NCBI RefSeq assembly: GCF_030532325.1
Contig: NZ_JAUNLS010000001.1
Span: forward strand, 151,711 to 210,662
Source of the DNA: Corynebacterium sp.
GTDB taxonomy: Bacteria; Actinomycetota; Actinomycetes; Mycobacteriales; Mycobacteriaceae
Length of the DNA: 58,952 nucleotides
Direction: 5' to 3'
This document shows, one piece after another, positions 19,605 to 28,821 of the stretch (positions are counted from its first letter, which is position 1; every line of letters begins with the position of its first letter). Position numbers and translations under genes: made by a program. The notes below the pieces were generated by a model, which searched no databases, was not told the origin of the DNA, and was given only the letters and a program-made list of their open reading frames with translations.

Positions 19605-20912
19605 GTGAGCAAACACTATGCGGGGGCGAGAATCCACGCGCTGCGCAAGGAGCGCGGCCTCACCCAATCCGCCATGGCCAAGCAGCTGGGACTGTCCACC
19701 AGCTACCTCAACCAGCTGGAAAATGACCAGCGCCCGCTGACCGTGACGGTGCTCATGCAACTCGCGCAGCGCTTCGACGTGGACCCCACCTACTTCGCCG
19801 GCGACCGAGACCTGCGCGCCATCGCGGAGCTGCGCAGGCTCTTCCCGGAGGCCTCCGATCCCACGCTCTCCGATCTCAGCTCCCGCTTCCCCGAGCTCCT
19901 CCCCCGCCTCATGGAGGTCGCCGCCCACGCGCCCAAGGAGCAGGGCCCCTTCGAGGCGGTGCGCGACTTCTTCTACGATGCCCACAACTACGTCCACTCC
20001 CTAGACGTCGCCGCCGAGGAACTCGCCGGGCAGCTCGGGGATCGCGTGCTGCGCCGCGGGCGCTTGGCGGCCCGCCTGCACGAGGACTTCGGCGTGAGCA
20101 CCCGATTTTCCAGCGCCTACCCGCGGCGGCGCACCTTCATTGACCGGGAGCTTCACCTGCAGGCGGGCCTGACCGAGGCCCAGCTGCTCTTCGAGATGGC
20201 GTTGCAGTACTGCCTGCTCGCCTACAAGGATCACTGCGCGGAGCTGGTGGCGGAGCTGCCGCTTGGCGACGCCCAACGCATCGGCACCCTGGGCCTGGCC
20301 CAATACTTTGCCGCGGCGGTGACCATGCCCTACACCCAGATCCTGGAGACCGCCGAGGAGACCCGCTACGATATCGACCTCATCGCGCGCTCCTTCGGCA
20401 CCGGCTTTGAGACCACCGCCCAGCGGCTGGGCACCCTGCAGCGCCCGGGCAACCGCGGGGTCCCCTTCTCCTTCATCCGCACGGACCGGGCGGGCAACAT
20501 CTCCAAGCGCCAATCGGCCACGGCCTTCCACTTCGCGCGCAGCGGCGGCTCTTGCCCGCTGTGGGTGGTGCACCGCGCCTTCGAAACCCCCAACCGCATC
20601 ACCCGGCAGGTAGCCTCGATGCCCGATGACCACACCTACTTGTGGATCGCCCGCTTCGTGCAGGGTCCCGCGCAGGAATGGGGCACCCCGCGCAAGGAGT
20701 TCGTGGTGGGCCTGGGCTGCGATATCGCGCAGGCCGATCGCGTGGTCTACGCCGATGCGCTCAACCTCACACCCTCCGAGGCCACCCCCATCGGCCCCGG
20801 CTGCGCGGCCTGCCCCCGCCGCGGCTGCCCGCAGCGCGCCTTTCCGCAGGCAGGGCGGCCCGTCAAGCTCAACCTCGACGCCACTCCCGACGCCGCCTAC
20901 GACACCGCCTAG
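19605..20912 (+). CDS. prpR: Short-chain acyl-responsive transcription regulator, PrpR/RamB family
   Basis: 435 residues. N-terminal XRE helix-turn-helix (residues 5-60; LTQSAMAKQLGLSTSYLNQLE), a central ImmA/IrrE-like domain, then a DUF2083-type C-terminal domain with a cysteine cluster GCAACPRRGCPQRAF near 400-415 and a further Cys in GGSCPLW. In M. tuberculosis PrpR the C-terminal region binds an iron-sulfur cluster and acyl-CoA. GTG at 19605 with GGAAGGAAG before it; the in-frame extension to 19560 has no such site. Divergent from prpDBC, which it presumably controls. Confidence 0.88.
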   Translation: MSKHYAGARIHALRKERGLTQSAMAKQLGLSTSYLNQLENDQRPLTVTVLMQLAQRFDVDPTYFAGDRDLRAIAELRRLFPEASDPTLSDLSSRFPELLPRLMEVAAHAPKEQGPFEAVRDFFYDAHNYVHSLDVAAEELAGQLGDRVLRRGRLAARLHEDFGVSTRFSSAYPRRRTFIDRELHLQAGLTEAQLLFEMALQYCLLAYKDHCAELVAELPLGDAQRIGTLGLAQYFAAAVTMPYTQILETAEETRYDIDLIARSFGTGFETTAQRLGTLQRPGNRGVPFSFIRTDRAGNISKRQSATAFHFARSGGSCPLWVVHRAFETPNRITRQVASMPDDHTYLWIARFVQGPAQEWGTPRKEFVVGLGCDIAQADRVVYADALNLTPSEATPIGPGCAACPRRGCPQRAFPQAGRPVKLNLDATPDAAYDTA

Positions 20913-21019
20913 CGCAGGCGTTCGAAAATCCTGGGTTGTGCTGGCAGCAATGTCCAGTGGGCAGAGAAATATACATCCTGTTCGTTCTCTCAGATCTCGC
21001 AACACCAGGAGGTACTCTC

Positions 21020-21862
21020 ATGACCAACCCCTACGCTGCCTCGCAGTTCCCCTCTGATCCCCAGTCCCAGCAACAGCCTCAGGCTCAGCAGCAGGGCCAG
21101 CAAGAGTATGAGGCGCAGAAGCTCTCTCAGCCAAAGAAAAAGAAGGGAGGGTGCTTTAAGTGGGGTGCTGGTGCGGTGGCGGTGCTGGTACTCGCCAGCG
21201 CGGCTCTCAACGCCGGAAATTCCGATGACGCCGAGAACACCGCGGCGCAGGACTCCGCAGCTCCCACGGTGAGCAGCCAGGTCGAAGAGGTCGCCGCCGA
21301 GGCCACCACGGAGGATGCCGCGGTGGACGCCGCGGAGGATACCGGCAGCTCCCTCAAGGACTTGGCCAACGCCCTGGGCGGCGGCAGCGTGCCGGATGAC
21401 GGCGCTCCCACCGAGCACCACAACGCCCTGCGCGCGGCGCAGCGCTACATCAAGCACATGAACTTCTCCGAGGCCAAGCTCTTTGATCAGCTCACCAGCG
21501 AGTACGGCGAGGGCTACACCCCGGAGGCCGCGCAGTACGCCCTCGATCACATTGAGGCGGACTGGAACGCCGAGGCCCTGGGCTCCGCGCAGAGCTACGT
21601 GAAGACCATGAGCTTTTCCAAGGCCAAGCTCTATGACCAGCTCACCAGCGAGTACGGCGAGCAGTTCACCCCGGAGCAGGCCCAGTACGCGGTGGACAAC
21701 GTCAACGCCGATTGGATGGCGGAGGCCGTCGAGTCCGCCAAGAACTACCAGGAACTCATGCCCATGTCCGGCGCCGAGCTGCTTAACCAGCTCACCAGCG
21801 AGTACGGCGAGCAGTTCACCATGGAAGAAGCCCAGCATGCGGTGAACACACTGGGCCTCTAG
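21020..21862 (+). CDS. Ltp family surface protein with three tandem repeats
   Basis: 280 residues. A Gln-rich cytoplasmic N terminus, a basic stretch (QPKKKKGGCFKWGAG), one membrane anchor (AVAVLVLASAALNAG, about residues 53-67), an acidic Ala/Glu/Asp-rich linker, then three repeats of about 47 residues in the last half. Each repeat carries (F/M)SxAxLxxQLTSEYGExxT followed by A(Q/E)xA, the host cell surface-exposed lipoprotein (Ltp) domain; related phage Ltp proteins block DNA injection. There is no lipobox, so it is membrane-anchored rather than a lipoprotein. ATG with AGGAGGT seven bases upstream. Confidence 0.85.
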   Translation: MTNPYAASQFPSDPQSQQQPQAQQQGQQEYEAQKLSQPKKKKGGCFKWGAGAVAVLVLASAALNAGNSDDAENTAAQDSAAPTVSSQVEEVAAEATTEDAAVDAAEDTGSSLKDLANALGGGSVPDDGAPTEHHNALRAAQRYIKHMNFSEAKLFDQLTSEYGEGYTPEAAQYALDHIEADWNAEALGSAQSYVKTMSFSKAKLYDQLTSEYGEQFTPEQAQYAVDNVNADWMAEAVESAKNYQELMPMSGAELLNQLTSEYGEQFTMEEAQHAVNTLGL

Positions 21863-21894
21863 CTAGACCTGGCACCAGCCAGGCACAGGCGCGG

Positions 21895-23319
21895 TTACTC
21901 GAGGTCGTCGTGCGCCACCAGGCGGCGGGCGGCCTCGGTGATGGTGCCGGACAGCGAGGGGTAGACGGCGAAGGAATCGGCCAGCTGGTTCACGGTGAGC
22001 TGGTTGGTCACCGCCACCGCGATGGGCAGGATGAGCTCCGAGGCGGTCGGCGCCACGATGACACCGCCGATGACGCGGCCGGAAGTCGCCCGGCAGAAAA
22101 GCTTGACAAAGCCGTGCTGCAGGGAACGCATCTTGGCGCGCGGGTTGGTGCTCAGCGGCATCATGATGGTGCGCGCGGAGACCTCACCGGCCTCGATCTC
22201 CGCCTGGCTAAAGCCCACGGCGGCAATCTCTGGACGGGTGAACACGGCGGTGGCCACCGTCTTCAGGCGCAGCGGGGACACGCCCTCACCCAGGGAGTGG
22301 TACATGGCAATGCGGCCCTGCATCGCCGCCACCGAGGCCAGCGGGAAGAGATCGGAGCAGTCGCCTGCCGCGTAGATGCCCGCCACGTTGGTGCGGGAGA
22401 CGCGGTCCACCTCGATGTGGCCGGACTTGGTGGTCTTCACGCCCACGTGCTCCAGGCCCAGGTCCTGGGTGTTGGGGATGGAACCGATGGACATAATGAC
22501 GTGGGAGCCGCGGATCTCGCGGCCGTCCTGCGTCTTGACCACCACGCCGCCGTCCTCGGTGCGGGAAACGGTCTCCACGCGGCAGTTCTTCTCCAGCTCC
22601 ACGCCGCGCTCGGCCAGGACGGTCTCGAGGACGTCGGCGGCATCGGCGTCGTCATGCGGCAGAATGCGGTCACGGGAGGCCACCATAGTCACCTTGACGC
22701 CCAGCTCGGAGAAGGCGGAGACGAACTCCGCACCAGTCACGCCGGAGCCCACCACGATGAGGTGCTCGGGTTCCTCGGTGAGGTTATAGACCTGCTGCCA
22801 GGTCAGGATGCGCTCGCCATCCGGCTGGGCGCCGGGCAGGATGCGCGGGGTCGCGCCGGTGGCCACCAGCACGAGCTCGGCCTCGAGGGTCTCCTCGGTG
22901 CCGTCGGCCCGGGTGACGTCGATAAGGTGCGCGGTGCCGCGCATGGTGTGCTGATCCTCGGAGAACTTCGCGCGGCCGTCAATGACCGTCACGCCGATCT
23001 TCTCCAGGCCCGCGCGGATATCCGCGGACTGCTTGCCCGCCAGATCCTGCACGCGCTCGTTGAGAGCAGACAGGCGCACATTGAGGGAGCTGAGCTGGCC
23101 GCTGAGCCCCATGGCGTCGGCGCGGCGGAAGTCGGTGCGCACGTTCGCGCCCGCGATGAAAGACTTGGAGGGCACGCAGTCCAGCAACACGGAGGAACCG
23201 CCAGGACCCTGATCCTCAATCAGTGTGATCTGAGCACCGTACTTCGCGCCGGCGGTTGCTGCCTCATAACCTGCGGGGCCGCCGCCGATGATGACGATGC
23301 GGGGGGCTTCCTGTGACAC
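21895..23319 (-). CDS. lpdA: NAD(P)H-quinone dehydrogenase, flavoprotein disulfide reductase family
   Basis: 474 residues. FAD-binding GxGxxG (IVIIGGGPAGYEAA), NAD-binding region (LIVVGSGVTGAEFVS) and a second FAD site (GIYAAGDCSD). The redox-active pair of true lipoamide dehydrogenases (CxxxxC) is replaced by SSVLLDCVPSK with one Cys, as in M. tuberculosis LpdA, which reduces quinones. GTG at 23319 behind AAAGGAG. A CCTGGC/GCCAGG hairpin (about 21869-21884) separates it from the convergent Ltp gene. Confidence 0.85.
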   Translation of the reverse strand: MSQEAPRIVIIGGGPAGYEAATAGAKYGAQITLIEDQGPGGSSVLLDCVPSKSFIAGANVRTDFRRADAMGLSGQLSSLNVRLSALNERVQDLAGKQSADIRAGLEKIGVTVIDGRAKFSEDQHTMRGTAHLIDVTRADGTEETLEAELVLVATGATPRILPGAQPDGERILTWQQVYNLTEEPEHLIVVGSGVTGAEFVSAFSELGVKVTMVASRDRILPHDDADAADVLETVLAERGVELEKNCRVETVSRTEDGGVVVKTQDGREIRGSHVIMSIGSIPNTQDLGLEHVGVKTTKSGHIEVDRVSRTNVAGIYAAGDCSDLFPLASVAAMQGRIAMYHSLGEGVSPLRLKTVATAVFTRPEIAAVGFSQAEIEAGEVSARTIMMPLSTNPRAKMRSLQHGFVKLFCRATSGRVIGGVIVAPTASELILPIAVAVTNQLTVNQLADSFAVYPSLSGTITEAARRLVAHDDLE

Positions 23320-23381
23320 TGTCGCTCCTTTGCTGAAGAATTCATGGGTAAAATCCTTCTGACAGTGTAGTGCGTGGCCTT

Positions 23382-24563
23382 CTAATCCTCCACGTCGGCA
23401 AACTGCTGCGCCACTGAGCCGAAGAGCTTGATGCCAATGCCGATGGCGCGCTCATCCACGGTGAGATCCCCCATGTGCAGATCGTGCTGCTCGCCCTCGC
23501 CGGACCAGCAGCCCAGGCGAGCCATGGAACCCGGCACCTTTTCCAGGTACCAAGAAAAGTCCTCCCCACCGGAGGACTGCGGCGCCTGCACCACGGCCTG
23601 CGGGTCGATGGCCTTGGCCGCTGCTGCCAACAGGGCGGTAGAGACGTCGTCGTTGAGCACCGGCGGAACCCCGCGGTGATAGGTCAGCTCGTGCTCCACG
23701 CCCACCGGCGCCAGCACCTGCTCCACCAGCTCCGCGCACAGCTGCTGCATCTGGCGCCACACGGCGATGTCCGCGGTGCGCATCGTGCCAGACACCGAGC
23801 CGGACTCCGGGATGGCATTCGGCGCATAACCCGAGTTGACCTGGCCAAAGACCAAGACCGTGCCGGTGCGCGGATCCACCCGACGCGAAAGCAGACCGGG
23901 CAGCTCCGTGATGAGCTTGCCCAGCGCGTAGACCACGTCCGCGGACAGGTGCGGGCGCGAGGTGTGCCCGCCCGGGCCCTTGACCTCGATGTCCACCACG
24001 TCGGTGGCGGAGGTGATGGCACCGGCCCGCACGCCGATGCGGCCCACGCGCAGCTTGGGCTCCACGTGGACGGCAAAGATGGAGTTCACGCCCTCCAGCG
24101 CGCCCCACTCGATGACGTCCGTGGCGCCGCCCACCCATACTTCCTCGGCCGGCTGGAAGATGACGCGCACGCCGATGGGCAGCTCATGCACGCGCTGGAA
24201 ATCCGCCAGTGCGCAGGCCAGCCCCAGGGAGATGGTGGTGTGAACGTCGTGACCGCAGGCGTGCATGACGCCGGGTACCTCAGAGGTGTACTCCAGGCCG
24301 GTGACCTCGGTGACCGGCAGGGCGTCGATATCCGCGCGGAAGGCCAGCCGGCCCAGCTCGGTCTCCGGGCCGATGTCCACCATGAGGCCGGTCTCCGGGA
24401 AGAGCTGCGGCTCAAGCCCGTAGTCCTGCAGGACGCGCGCGATGAAGCGAGTGGTCTCCACCTCGTTGTTGGAGGTCTCCGGGTGGCGGTGGATATGGCG
24501 GCGCCACCCGATGACTTCTGCACGATGACGGTCGTACCACTCGCTCACGAATGCCGAGATCAC
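23382..24563 (-). CDS. M20 family amidohydrolase
   Basis: 393 residues. Metal and catalytic motifs of the M20D peptidase/N-acyl amino acid amidohydrolase group: RRHIHRHPE near 20, RADIDALPV near 75, MHACGHDVHT near 98 and FQPAEE near 132, with SGGEDFSWYL near 345. It probably hydrolyses an N-acyl amino acid or peptide conjugate. The GTG at 24563 is preferred over an in-frame ATG at 24596 because AGGAGG ends five bases before it. Between upp and lpdA on the same strand. Confidence 0.87.
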   Translation of the reverse strand: MISAFVSEWYDRHRAEVIGWRRHIHRHPETSNNEVETTRFIARVLQDYGLEPQLFPETGLMVDIGPETELGRLAFRADIDALPVTEVTGLEYTSEVPGVMHACGHDVHTTISLGLACALADFQRVHELPIGVRVIFQPAEEVWVGGATDVIEWGALEGVNSIFAVHVEPKLRVGRIGVRAGAITSATDVVDIEVKGPGGHTSRPHLSADVVYALGKLITELPGLLSRRVDPRTGTVLVFGQVNSGYAPNAIPESGSVSGTMRTADIAVWRQMQQLCAELVEQVLAPVGVEHELTYHRGVPPVLNDDVSTALLAAAAKAIDPQAVVQAPQSSGGEDFSWYLEKVPGSMARLGCWSGEGEQHDLHMGDLTVDERAIGIGIKLFGSVAQQFADVED

Positions 24564-24654
24564 TGCTGCCTCCTGACGTACTGTTCCTATCTGCATGAGT
24601 CTACAACTAGACCATGCGGTTCAGTTAGCCGGCCCGGTGGGAGCAGAGATTGCT

Positions 24655-25290
24655 CTAAAGATCGATGTTGCGCGGGCCGTAGAGGCGATCGCCGGCGTCG
24701 CCCAGGCCGGGGACGATGTAGGCGTCCTCGTTGAGCGAGGGGTCAATCGCCGCGGTGACCAGGCGCACCGGCAGCCCGGAGTTAGCCAACGCGTCCACGC
24801 CCGGCTGGGCGGAGACCATACAGATGGCCGTAATGTCCGTGGCGCCGCGCCCCGCGAGCAGCCGCAGCGAGTGCAGCAGGGAGCCTCCGGTGGCCAGCAT
24901 CGGATCCACCACGAAGACGCTGCGCCCAGAAAGATCCTCCGGCAGAGCCTCCAGGTAGGGCACCGGCTGGTGGGTTTCCTCGTCGCGGGCCATGCCGATG
25001 AAGCCCACCTGGGCGTCCGGGATCATCGACAGCGCCGGGTCAATCATTCCCAGGCCCGCGCGGATGATGGGGACGATGATCGGCGGATCCTGCAGGCGGG
25101 TGCCCCGGGCGGTATCCACCGGGGTGACGCAATCAAAGTGCTCGACGGCAAGGTCACGGGCGGCCTCGTACACCAGCATCATGCCGAGGTCCTTGAGGGC
25201 GGCGCGGAAGGCCGCGTTATCGCTGCGCGCATCCCGCATCAGGGTCAAGCGGGAGGCCGCCAGCGGGTGGTCTACTACGTGGATATCCAT
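24655..25290 (-). CDS. upp: Uracil phosphoribosyltransferase
   Basis: 211 residues of the type I phosphoribosyltransferase fold. The PRPP loop appears as [14 protein letters not shown] near 125, and the uracil-binding C-terminal end as [12 protein letters not shown]. It salvages uracil to UMP. The ATG at 25290 ([15 protein letters not shown]) matches the family N terminus; the longer upstream in-frame extension has no homology. Confidence 0.95.
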   Translation of the reverse strand: MDIHVVDHPLAASRLTLMRDARSDNAAFRAALKDLGMMLVYEAARDLAVEHFDCVTPVDTARGTRLQDPPIIVPIIRAGLGMIDPALSMIPDAQVGFIGMARDEETHQPVPYLEALPEDLSGRSVFVVDPMLATGGSLLHSLRLLAGRGATDITAICMVSAQPGVDALANSGLPVRLVTAAIDPSLNEDAYIVPGLGDAGDRLYGPRNIDL

Positions 25291-25385
25291 AGGCACCAGA
25301 ATATAAGCTTCCTCTCCCACCGGCAGCATTGCTCCGGTCACATGTGGCTGGGAACCGATCGCGGGTTTTCTCAGTCCAATAGAGC

Positions 25386-25655
25386 ATGACGACTTTTGCG
25401 ATTGACACCGAATACACTCGCCGACTTGCCCATGAGCTGCAGGACGCCGCCCAGGGCGCACCCATTCCCCTTCCCCACTTTCCGCAAGATCTCTCCGAGT
25501 TCGGCGCCCTCGTGGCGCAGGCCCTGTCCAATCTTGACGCCCGCACCGCGCAGCTGCGCGCGGACGCCAACGCCGTGGCGGAATCCTCCTTCATCATGGC
25601 GCGTGACGCCGAGCTTGGCGACGTCTCCCTGGCCACCGCCCTGGGAGGCCAGTGA
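25386..25655 (+). CDS. Small helical protein, EspC-like
   Basis: 89 residues, predicted as two helices ([16 protein letters not shown] and [24 protein letters not shown]) around a Pro-containing loop. The pattern resembles the EspC-like type VII secretion family of actinobacteria, but no WxG or YxxxD/E motif is present, so this is only a suggestion. Its stop overlaps the ATG of the NlpC/P60 gene (TGATG), implying coupled expression and perhaps a shared complex. Confidence 0.65.
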   Translation: MTTFAIDTEYTRRLAHELQDAAQGAPIPLPHFPQDLSEFGALVAQALSNLDARTAQLRADANAVAESSFIMARDAELGDVSLATALGGQ

Positions 25656-26590
25656 TGTTGGAGCTCGCACTGAAGAACATCGCCCGCCTGCAGCCCTCGC
25701 CGCTGCCGCAGGTCACCCTGCCGGAGCTGCCCGATCTCAGCGCGATTCCTCCCCTGGCGGAGATTGCCCACGGGGATCCGCGCAGGCTTCTCGACGCCGC
25801 CGGGGTCGCCGCCGAGGACCGCCAGACCATCGCCGAGGTGCTGGAGAAAGCCAAGGAGCTGCTCGTGGCCGCCGGCGGCGACCTGCTGCGGCTGGGCCTG
25901 GAGCTGGTGCAGCGCGGCTTCCCGCTGGCGCTGAGCCTCCTGGTGCCCAACCCGGCCGCGCAGGCCGCCGCGCGCGCCGGCTTGCAGGCACTGGCCACGG
26001 AGTACCTGGGCAAGGCCCTGGCCCGCGTCACGCAGCTCGGCACCGAGTTGCTGCAGGCGGCGGCTCCCCTGCTGCCCATTGCCCAGCGCGCGGTGGAGTC
26101 CGCGGTGGCGGGCCCGCAAGACTCGAAGCACCAGCTGCAGCAGGGCAGCGCGGGATCTCCCACGGCGCCAACGAAGGACTCAGAGGACATGGTGGTGCAC
26201 GAGGTGGCCCACAAATCGGGCACTGACGCTGCCACTTCCGGCGGCTCCGCCCAGGGCCGCGCCGCGGTGGAGGCCGCCAAGACCCAGCTGGGCACGCCGT
26301 ATGTGTGGGGTGGCACCGGCAACGGCGGCTTCGACTGCTCCGGGCTAACCCAGTGGGCCTGGCGCCAAGCCGGCGTGGAGCTGCCGCGCACCGCGGAGAA
26401 CCAGACGGTGGGCCGGCAGGTCAGCGCCGATGAACTGCAGCCCGGGGACTTGGTGGTGTGGGACGGCCACGTTGCCCTTTACTCCGGTGGCGGCCAGATG
26501 ATTGAGGCGGGCTCGCCGGTGCAGACCAGCCCGCTGCGCACCTCCAACATGGGCATGGCTTTTAAAGGCTTTTGGCGGCCCACAGGGTAA
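25655..26590 (+). CDS. NlpC/P60 family protein without a signal peptide
   Basis: 311 residues. An Ala/Leu-rich helical N-terminal half (about 1-170), a linker, and a C-terminal NlpC/P60 domain (about 205-311) with catalytic Cys in GGFDCSGLTQW and His in WDGHVALYSGG. Such domains cut peptidoglycan stem peptides. There is no signal peptide or membrane segment, so if it acts on the wall it needs another export route; coupling to the EspC-like protein hints at type VII-like export. ATG at 25655 is chosen, with GTG 25652 as the alternative. Confidence 0.82.
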   Translation: MLELALKNIARLQPSPLPQVTLPELPDLSAIPPLAEIAHGDPRRLLDAAGVAAEDRQTIAEVLEKAKELLVAAGGDLLRLGLELVQRGFPLALSLLVPNPAAQAAARAGLQALATEYLGKALARVTQLGTELLQAAAPLLPIAQRAVESAVAGPQDSKHQLQQGSAGSPTAPTKDSEDMVVHEVAHKSGTDAATSGGSAQGRAAVEAAKTQLGTPYVWGGTGNGGFDCSGLTQWAWRQAGVELPRTAENQTVGRQVSADELQPGDLVVWDGHVALYSGGGQMIEAGSPVQTSPLRTSNMGMAFKGFWRPTG

Positions 26591-26601
26591 ACTGTTCGCC
26601 C

Positions 26602-27840
26602 ATGAACTCCCGCGCAATTGTTCCCGTCCAGCTGTCCTTGTCCGAAGGCGACTTCTACACCCTCTGGGCGCCGAAGTGGCGCCAGAGCGGCTCCGAGTGG
26701 CAGGCCTTCCTTGGTGACGATGAAGCAGTCCTGCTCTTCCACACCGAGGCCGAGCTGCTGTGCTTCCTCGAGTCCGGCAAGAACCACGACCTCAAGGATC
26801 ATCCCAAGTGGGAGGCCTTCGAGAACAAGCCCGCGGACCGTGTGGCGGCCGCCGAGCGGGATCAGTACGACCTCGTCGGCCTGCCCGAGTACCTGGTGGG
26901 CCGCCCCAGCCACAAGAATGTCTCCACGGTGGCGCGCAACCTCGAGGTGGCCGAGGCGCTGGCCAACGTCACCGGCGCGGAGCACACCATCATCTTCTTT
27001 GCCTCCCACTCCATCCTGCGCAACGTGGCCCGCGGCGCGGATCACTACGCAGGGGATCAGGGCATGAGCGAGTGGTCCGGCGTGGGCCGCGTGGTGCTGG
27101 GCAACTGGCGCGAGGTCATCGCGGACCTGGACAAGGTGGTCAAGGTGGTGCCGAGCACCGACTTTGACGAGTCCGCCATCACCGACGCCGCCACCCGCAT
27201 CTCCGCCGCCCAGGAGGCCAGCGCCGAGGCGCAGAAGAAAGCCGAGGAAGAGCGCAAGGCACAGGCCGCCGCGGCCGATCCTTATGACAACTCGCCGTGG
27301 GCTGCCGCGGGCATCGACCCGGTGAAGATCACCGTGGACCTCAAGAGCGTGTACACGCTGCGCACTTACCTCGACGGCAAGCCATTCTTCCTGGGCAAGT
27401 GGGGTGAGATCTTCACCTTCTCTTCCCCGAAGACCCTGGTGCGCTGGATCATGGAAAATGACGAGCATGATCTCGCCCGCGTCTCCACCTGGGAGGAGCT
27501 GGTCTCCGCGGCCAACGCCGGCGAGCTGGAGCTGACCGTCCACCCGGATAACCAGTACACCTTCAACGGCATCGTGCGCGATATCGAAAAAGGCCCCGAG
27601 GCCGTCGATACCGACCAGATGGGCCGCTGCTACGAGGTTTGCGCGGACGCCGCGGACTGGGCTGGCGACGACTCCATCAACTCCTACATGCTGGAGCACC
27701 CGCGCTTCCAGGACTACCTGGGCTACATGCTCGGCTCCACCGAGCACGCGGGCTACGTCCCCTCCAAGCCCTACAACGAGCACGCAGAGTCCTGGAAGGG
27801 CCTGGAGGAGATGCTCACCAAGCGCTTCTCCCGCTTTTAG
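26602..27840 (+). CDS. Conserved hypothetical cytosolic protein
   Basis: 412 residues, family not recognised. The N-terminal half is soluble and mixed. A charged Ala/Glu/Lys-rich helical linker (EASAEAQKKAEEERKAQAAA) lies near 212-231, followed by a second domain with many aromatic residues (WGEIFTFSSPKTLVRWI). No signal peptide or membrane segment. It follows the NlpC/P60 gene by 11 bases on the same strand, so the three genes from 25386 probably form an operon. Confidence 0.75.
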   Translation: MNSRAIVPVQLSLSEGDFYTLWAPKWRQSGSEWQAFLGDDEAVLLFHTEAELLCFLESGKNHDLKDHPKWEAFENKPADRVAAAERDQYDLVGLPEYLVGRPSHKNVSTVARNLEVAEALANVTGAEHTIIFFASHSILRNVARGADHYAGDQGMSEWSGVGRVVLGNWREVIADLDKVVKVVPSTDFDESAITDAATRISAAQEASAEAQKKAEEERKAQAAAADPYDNSPWAAAGIDPVKITVDLKSVYTLRTYLDGKPFFLGKWGEIFTFSSPKTLVRWIMENDEHDLARVSTWEELVSAANAGELELTVHPDNQYTFNGIVRDIEKGPEAVDTDQMGRCYEVCADAADWAGDDSINSYMLEHPRFQDYLGYMLGSTEHAGYVPSKPYNEHAESWKGLEEMLTKRFSRF

Positions 27841-27852
27841 GATCCCGCGCGC

Positions 27853-28782
27853 TTAGTCGTCAGCGTCGAGTTCCTCGCGGTGCTCGTCCTCGGCGAATTC
27901 GGCGTCGGCAAGCTTCTCGTAGGCCGGCAGGATCTCCTCTTCGAGGAGGCGCTGCCGGTCTTCCTCGTTCATGAAGGAATTTTCCACGGCCTTGACGGTG
28001 AGATCGAAGAACTCCTCGAGGCCGTAGCCGAAGGTCTCGCTCAGAGCCACGAACTGCTCCGTGAGGCTCCCAGCCTCCGCCTGGCCGCTGGCGATGCTGC
28101 AGGTAAAGCCCAGCTGCTGCAGCAGCGGCAGTGGGTGATCCGATAGGTCGAGGTCCTCGTTTGCGTCCCACAGCGGGCACATCGTCACCGCGAGGTGGCG
28201 GTCGCGCACCCACACAGAAACTCTGCCCGGGCGCACGCCCTCCAGGTCGGCGCTGAAATCATCGATGAGATCCACCGGGCGCACCAGGCGCTGTGCCCCA
28301 GCCGTCACCGCGGCCTCAATGCCCGCGAAATCGCCAGCGAGCACCTGCCAGGGTACAAAGGACGCGCGCAGGCCGCTGGAAAGATCCTCGAGCTCAGCGC
28401 CACGCGCATCGGTAGCATCCAGCATGAAGCCGGCCACGCGCGGATCCGCGCTGAGCTGCGCTAGCTCCTCGGCCCTGCCGCCCTGCGCGTTGGCCGTCAG
28501 GATGATCGCCGCCTCGATGCCCGGCACCTTGGCCCCGGCCACGGCGGCGTCGAGAGCCTCCTCGGCGGGAAAGCCGTAGGCCTCGGGCCGCAGGCATAGC
28601 TCCGCGTAGAGCACGTGGTCGGCGGCGAGGGCCTCCACGGCAGCGCGGGTAGCGCTGCGCAGCTCCGCGGGACTTGCCGCCGTGGAGGGAAGCTCCTGGT
28701 AGAGGGTGACCTTGGGAAGGCCTGCGAGAACCTCCACACCAGTGTCTTTGTTTTCCGGGCTAATCAAAGGTGCGTCATGCAT
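27853..28782 (-). CDS. Adenosine deaminase-like protein lacking all catalytic residues
   Basis: 309 residues. The C-terminal half clearly follows the adenosine deaminase fold (HPLPLLQQLGFTCSI, then LSETFGYGLEEFFDLTVKAVENSF, then ILPAYEKLA). At the N terminus LPKVTLYQELPST aligns with the family LPKxELHxHxxGT, so the zinc HxH is Tyr28 and Glu30. The RIGHG motif reads RLVRP, and the NTDD metal loop reads ASGQ. About 45 residues after the first motif are also missing. It is intact as a reading frame, so it looks like a pseudoenzyme rather than a decaying gene. ATG 28782, with AGGATG upstream. Confidence 0.75.
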   Translation of the reverse strand: MHDAPLISPENKDTGVEVLAGLPKVTLYQELPSTAASPAELRSATRAAVEALAADHVLYAELCLRPEAYGFPAEEALDAAVAGAKVPGIEAAIILTANAQGGRAEELAQLSADPRVAGFMLDATDARGAELEDLSSGLRASFVPWQVLAGDFAGIEAAVTAGAQRLVRPVDLIDDFSADLEGVRPGRVSVWVRDRHLAVTMCPLWDANEDLDLSDHPLPLLQQLGFTCSIASGQAEAGSLTEQFVALSETFGYGLEEFFDLTVKAVENSFMNEEDRQRLLEEEILPAYEKLADAEFAEDEHREELDADD

Positions 28783-28821
28783 AGGGAACATCCTAGGGCC
28801 GGCTTTAAGATAAAGCACGCC

